8,247 nucleotides of DNA from an uncultured Prevotellaceae bacterium (GTDB taxonomy: Bacteria; Bacteroidota; Bacteroidia; Bacteroidales; Bacteroidaceae). The translations under genes and the position numbers were made by a program. Below the pieces are notes generated by a model. It saw nothing but the letters and a program-made list of their open reading frames with translations. It did no database searches and was not told the origin of the DNA. Below are positions 6,992 through 8,247 of the stretch, in pieces; positions within the stretch are counted from its first letter, which is position 1; each line of letters starts with the position of its first letter. The stretch is taken from positions 1 to 8,247 of the forward strand of contig CALZJL010000046.1 in NCBI GenBank assembly GCA_945787625.1, written 5' to 3'.

Positions 6992-7719
6992 TTGCCTTTC
7001 TTCATGCTGCGACCGAAGTCAAAGATAAGATTAACGGTACCTCCCCAGCAATTGCCACCGTTGGGGCCGAATCCCGGTATGTACCATGGTTCTTGATACT
7101 CAGGATGGTCTTGGGTGAAGCGGAACTTGAAGCGTGCGTTCCACCCAATGCGTATGAAACTCCATAGCTTGGCTTCAAAACCTAAGACACCTTCGCCCCA
7201 CATGGCTGAGGCAGGGATGCCAGTCATGTTTAAGGGTACTGGAGTGCCCCATACAGGGTCTATCTGGTCGGGCCCGACGAAGTCATATTTGAAGCTGCTG
7301 TAGCCGTAGCGAAATCCCAACATAAATCTGTTTGACTTACGTTTCTTGTTGAGATTGACGTCAAATCCTACGCGGAAGTATGGTGAAGTGGGGGTAGAGA
7401 AGGTGTTGTCTTTTGAGTTGCCCTCGCGGTGAGAAGTAGCAAGTCCGATTTCGAATATCGGAAATATTTTTTCGACAATGGTCACACGGGCTCCTATCTC
7501 CATTTGGCTAAACTTGGCCCCTGCGACTTTCATGCCCAATCCCACGAAGTCAACCCACACGGCACCGCCTCCGACGAAGTATATCTTGTCCTTTTTCGGG
7601 GCTATCCACTTTGTGACTTTTGGGGTCTGTGGAACGCTGTCCTGCAAGACTGGCTCTGCGGCTTGAAGTCCATTGACGGCAACCAGGATAACGGCTATTA
7701 TAGTGCTGAATATCTTCAC
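6988..7719 (-). CDS. DUF6048-like predicted outer-membrane beta-barrel protein
   Basis: A 243-residue secreted protein of unknown function. Residues 1-20 form a Sec signal peptide (MKIFSTIIAVILVAVNGLQA) with likely cleavage near Ala20. After a Pro-rich linker the mature part is a series of alternating hydrophobic/aromatic strands: KIYFVGGGAVWVDFVGLG (45-62), MEIGARVTI, IFEIGLATS, YFRVGFDVNLN, RFMLGFRYGYSSFKY, LWSFIRIGWNARFKFRF and a final GGTVNLIFDFG (226-236). That is the look of a small outer-membrane barrel, although a six-residue basic tail follows the last strand. It resembles the Bacteroidales family DUF6048, commonly next to a DUF6452 lipoprotein, as here. The start codon is GTG at 7719-7717, overlapping the upstream TGA as GTGA; the stop overlaps mntP as ATGA. 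The DUF assignment is from memory; the barrel fold is inferred. Confidence 0.78.
   Translation of the reverse strand: MKIFSTIIAVILVAVNGLQAAEPVLQDSVPQTPKVTKWIAPKKDKIYFVGGGAVWVDFVGLGMKVAGAKFSQMEIGARVTIVEKIFPIFEIGLATSHREGNSKDNTFSTPTSPYFRVGFDVNLNKKRKSNRFMLGFRYGYSSFKYDFVGPDQIDPVWGTPVPLNMTGIPASAMWGEGVLGFEAKLWSFIRIGWNARFKFRFTQDHPEYQEPWYIPGFGPNGGNCWGGTVNLIFDFGRSMKKGK
7020..7052 (-). promoter_or_regulatory. Candidate internal promoter for mntP inside the DUF6048-like gene
   Basis: On the minus strand 7027-7020 reads TATCTTTG, an exact Bacteroides -7 box (TAnnTTTG). An ATTG at 7052-7049 sits 21 bases upstream, close to the spacing expected for the -33 TTTG element. A transcript from here would start about 20 bases before the mntP ATG at 6991. 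Caution: the bases also encode Leu-Ile-Phe-Asp of the barrel protein's last beta strand, so the match may be a coding coincidence. Confidence 0.3.
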
Positions 7720-8219
7720 TTGACAAACAAATTCACGTGTGTGACATCATTAAAGTTGACTTTAGCATCTATGATTGACGCAGAGTCGACAAATACCTTT
7801 TCGCTCCATACTCTCTCAATCGTGTGAAATATTCGTGTAGGGCAGTCGGGCGATTCGAAGAACTGATCGTTGGTCTTTTTGACATATAGCGTCTCCGTCA
7901 TCTCATAATCTTGCTCCTCTATCTTGCCCTTTAGGTTGAGATAAAAGGTGTCAGTCGTGGCTGCGTAGCTTAATGGTATATGTATCAGAGACGCTCCGAC
8001 CTGCTTGTTGAGGAGGACTTGCTCTGTACCCGAGGCTGTGATGGTGAGTGTATCTATGAGCTGGGCATTTTGTCCTTGCTTGTCGCAAATCTGCATGGTG
8101 AAGAGTATTGAGTTGTATTCCGTGCAGTTGAGCATATCACATGAACTGAGCAATACTGCGCATAATGCCGTTAGAGTCATGCATCGGAGAGAGCGGATTG
8201 GCATTTGTGACATCATCAT
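7716..8219 (-). CDS. DUF6452-like lipoprotein of unknown function
   Basis: A 167-residue predicted lipoprotein when started at the ATG at 8219; an in-frame ATG at 8243 would add eight residues. I prefer 8219 because it is the first of three consecutive ATG codons, lies just after a probable stop of the upstream gene (8226-8224) and gives a more normal signal peptide. The hydrophobic core MTLTALCAVLLSS ends at the lipobox Cys27 (LSSC), so the protein should be lipid-anchored to the envelope. The mature part is beta-rich, with LIDTLTITASG (54-64), SLIHIPLSYAATTDTFYLNL (77-96), SPDCPTRIFHTIE (123-135) and a final VFVDSASIIDAKVN...HVNLFVK. The single internal Cys before an aromatic stretch and the IDSI-like ending fit the Bacteroidales family DUF6452. 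It is translationally coupled to the DUF6048-like gene through GTGA. Its role is unknown. Confidence 0.75.
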   Translation of the reverse strand: MMMSQMPIRSLRCMTLTALCAVLLSSCDMLNCTEYNSILFTMQICDKQGQNAQLIDTLTITASGTEQVLLNKQVGASLIHIPLSYAATTDTFYLNLKGKIEEQDYEMTETLYVKKTNDQFFESPDCPTRIFHTIERVWSEKVFVDSASIIDAKVNFNDVTHVNLFVK

Positions 8220-8223
8220 GGTA

Positions 8224-8247
8224 TCAGATACGTGTGCGGACATGGTA
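8224..8247 (-). CDS. Possible 3' end of the upstream gene (perhaps RlmD-type rRNA methyltransferase)
   Basis: In the frame opening at 8247 the minus strand encodes YHVRTRI and then TGA at 8226-8224, four bases ahead of the preferred DUF6452 start. RlmD/TrmA-type uracil methyltransferases end with an H-(V/L)-E/R-x-V-like tail, and I recall an rlmD gene next to DUF6452/DUF6048 in Bacteroidales. Seven codons cannot prove this: a second frame also stays open until a TGA at 8218-8216. The reading rests on spacing and remembered synteny. Confidence 0.25.
   Translation of the reverse strand, partial: YHVRTRI

Noticed and set aside
6988..7719. Manganese (yybP-ykoY) riboswitch ahead of mntP
   Set aside because: There is no untranslated space: the upstream gene overlaps the mntP start by four bases and its frame is intact to that point.
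1..8247. Defence system, mobile element, CRISPR array or tRNA
   Set aside because: All coding space is filled by intact chromosomal genes of recognised or family-level type; I saw no transposase, integrase, direct-repeat array or tRNA-like cloverleaf.

Overview
The window reads as ordinary chromosomal DNA of a Bacteroidota bacterium, most likely of the order Bacteroidales (Prevotella- or Bacteroides-like). This rests on three things. It carries a DUF6452-type lipoprotein next to a DUF6048-type beta-barrel protein, a pair I know only from that group. Its start codons lack clear Shine-Dalgarno sequences and have A-rich leaders. The best promoter candidates match the Bacteroides -7 box TAnnTTTG rather than sigma70 elements. 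I see no mobile element, CRISPR array, rRNA or tRNA.

Every gene is on the minus strand, so transcription runs from the right edge to the left. In that order: a 3' scrap of an upstream gene (8247-8224, possibly an RlmD-type rRNA methyltransferase), a DUF6452-like lipoprotein, a DUF6048-like outer-membrane protein, the manganese exporter MntP, the FMN transferase ApbE, a Crp/Fnr-fold regulator, an M3 dipeptidyl carboxypeptidase (Dcp), a dCMP deaminase family protein, an S41 C-terminal processing protease, and the first 141 codons of dnaN, which runs off the left edge. Junctions in the eight-gene block are a 4-base GTGA overlap, a 4-base ATGA overlap, then gaps of 17, 1, 54 and 13 bases, then another ATGA overlap. 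This looks like one co-transcribed and partly translationally coupled block. dnaN stands apart behind a 137-base gap that holds a candidate promoter.

The genes do not form one obvious pathway. The right half is mostly envelope and metal/flavin functions (two surface proteins of unknown role, MntP, membrane-anchored ApbE). The left half is housekeeping (peptide turnover, pyrimidine nucleotide metabolism, periplasmic proteolysis, replication clamp). The Crp-like regulator in the middle is fused by spacing to apbE and lacks the residues expected for cAMP or Fe-S sensing.

I find no convincing new multi-gene system. The most useful leads are the two unknown envelope proteins coupled to mntP, the apbE-regulator pair, and an inverted repeat lying on the dnaN -7 box.
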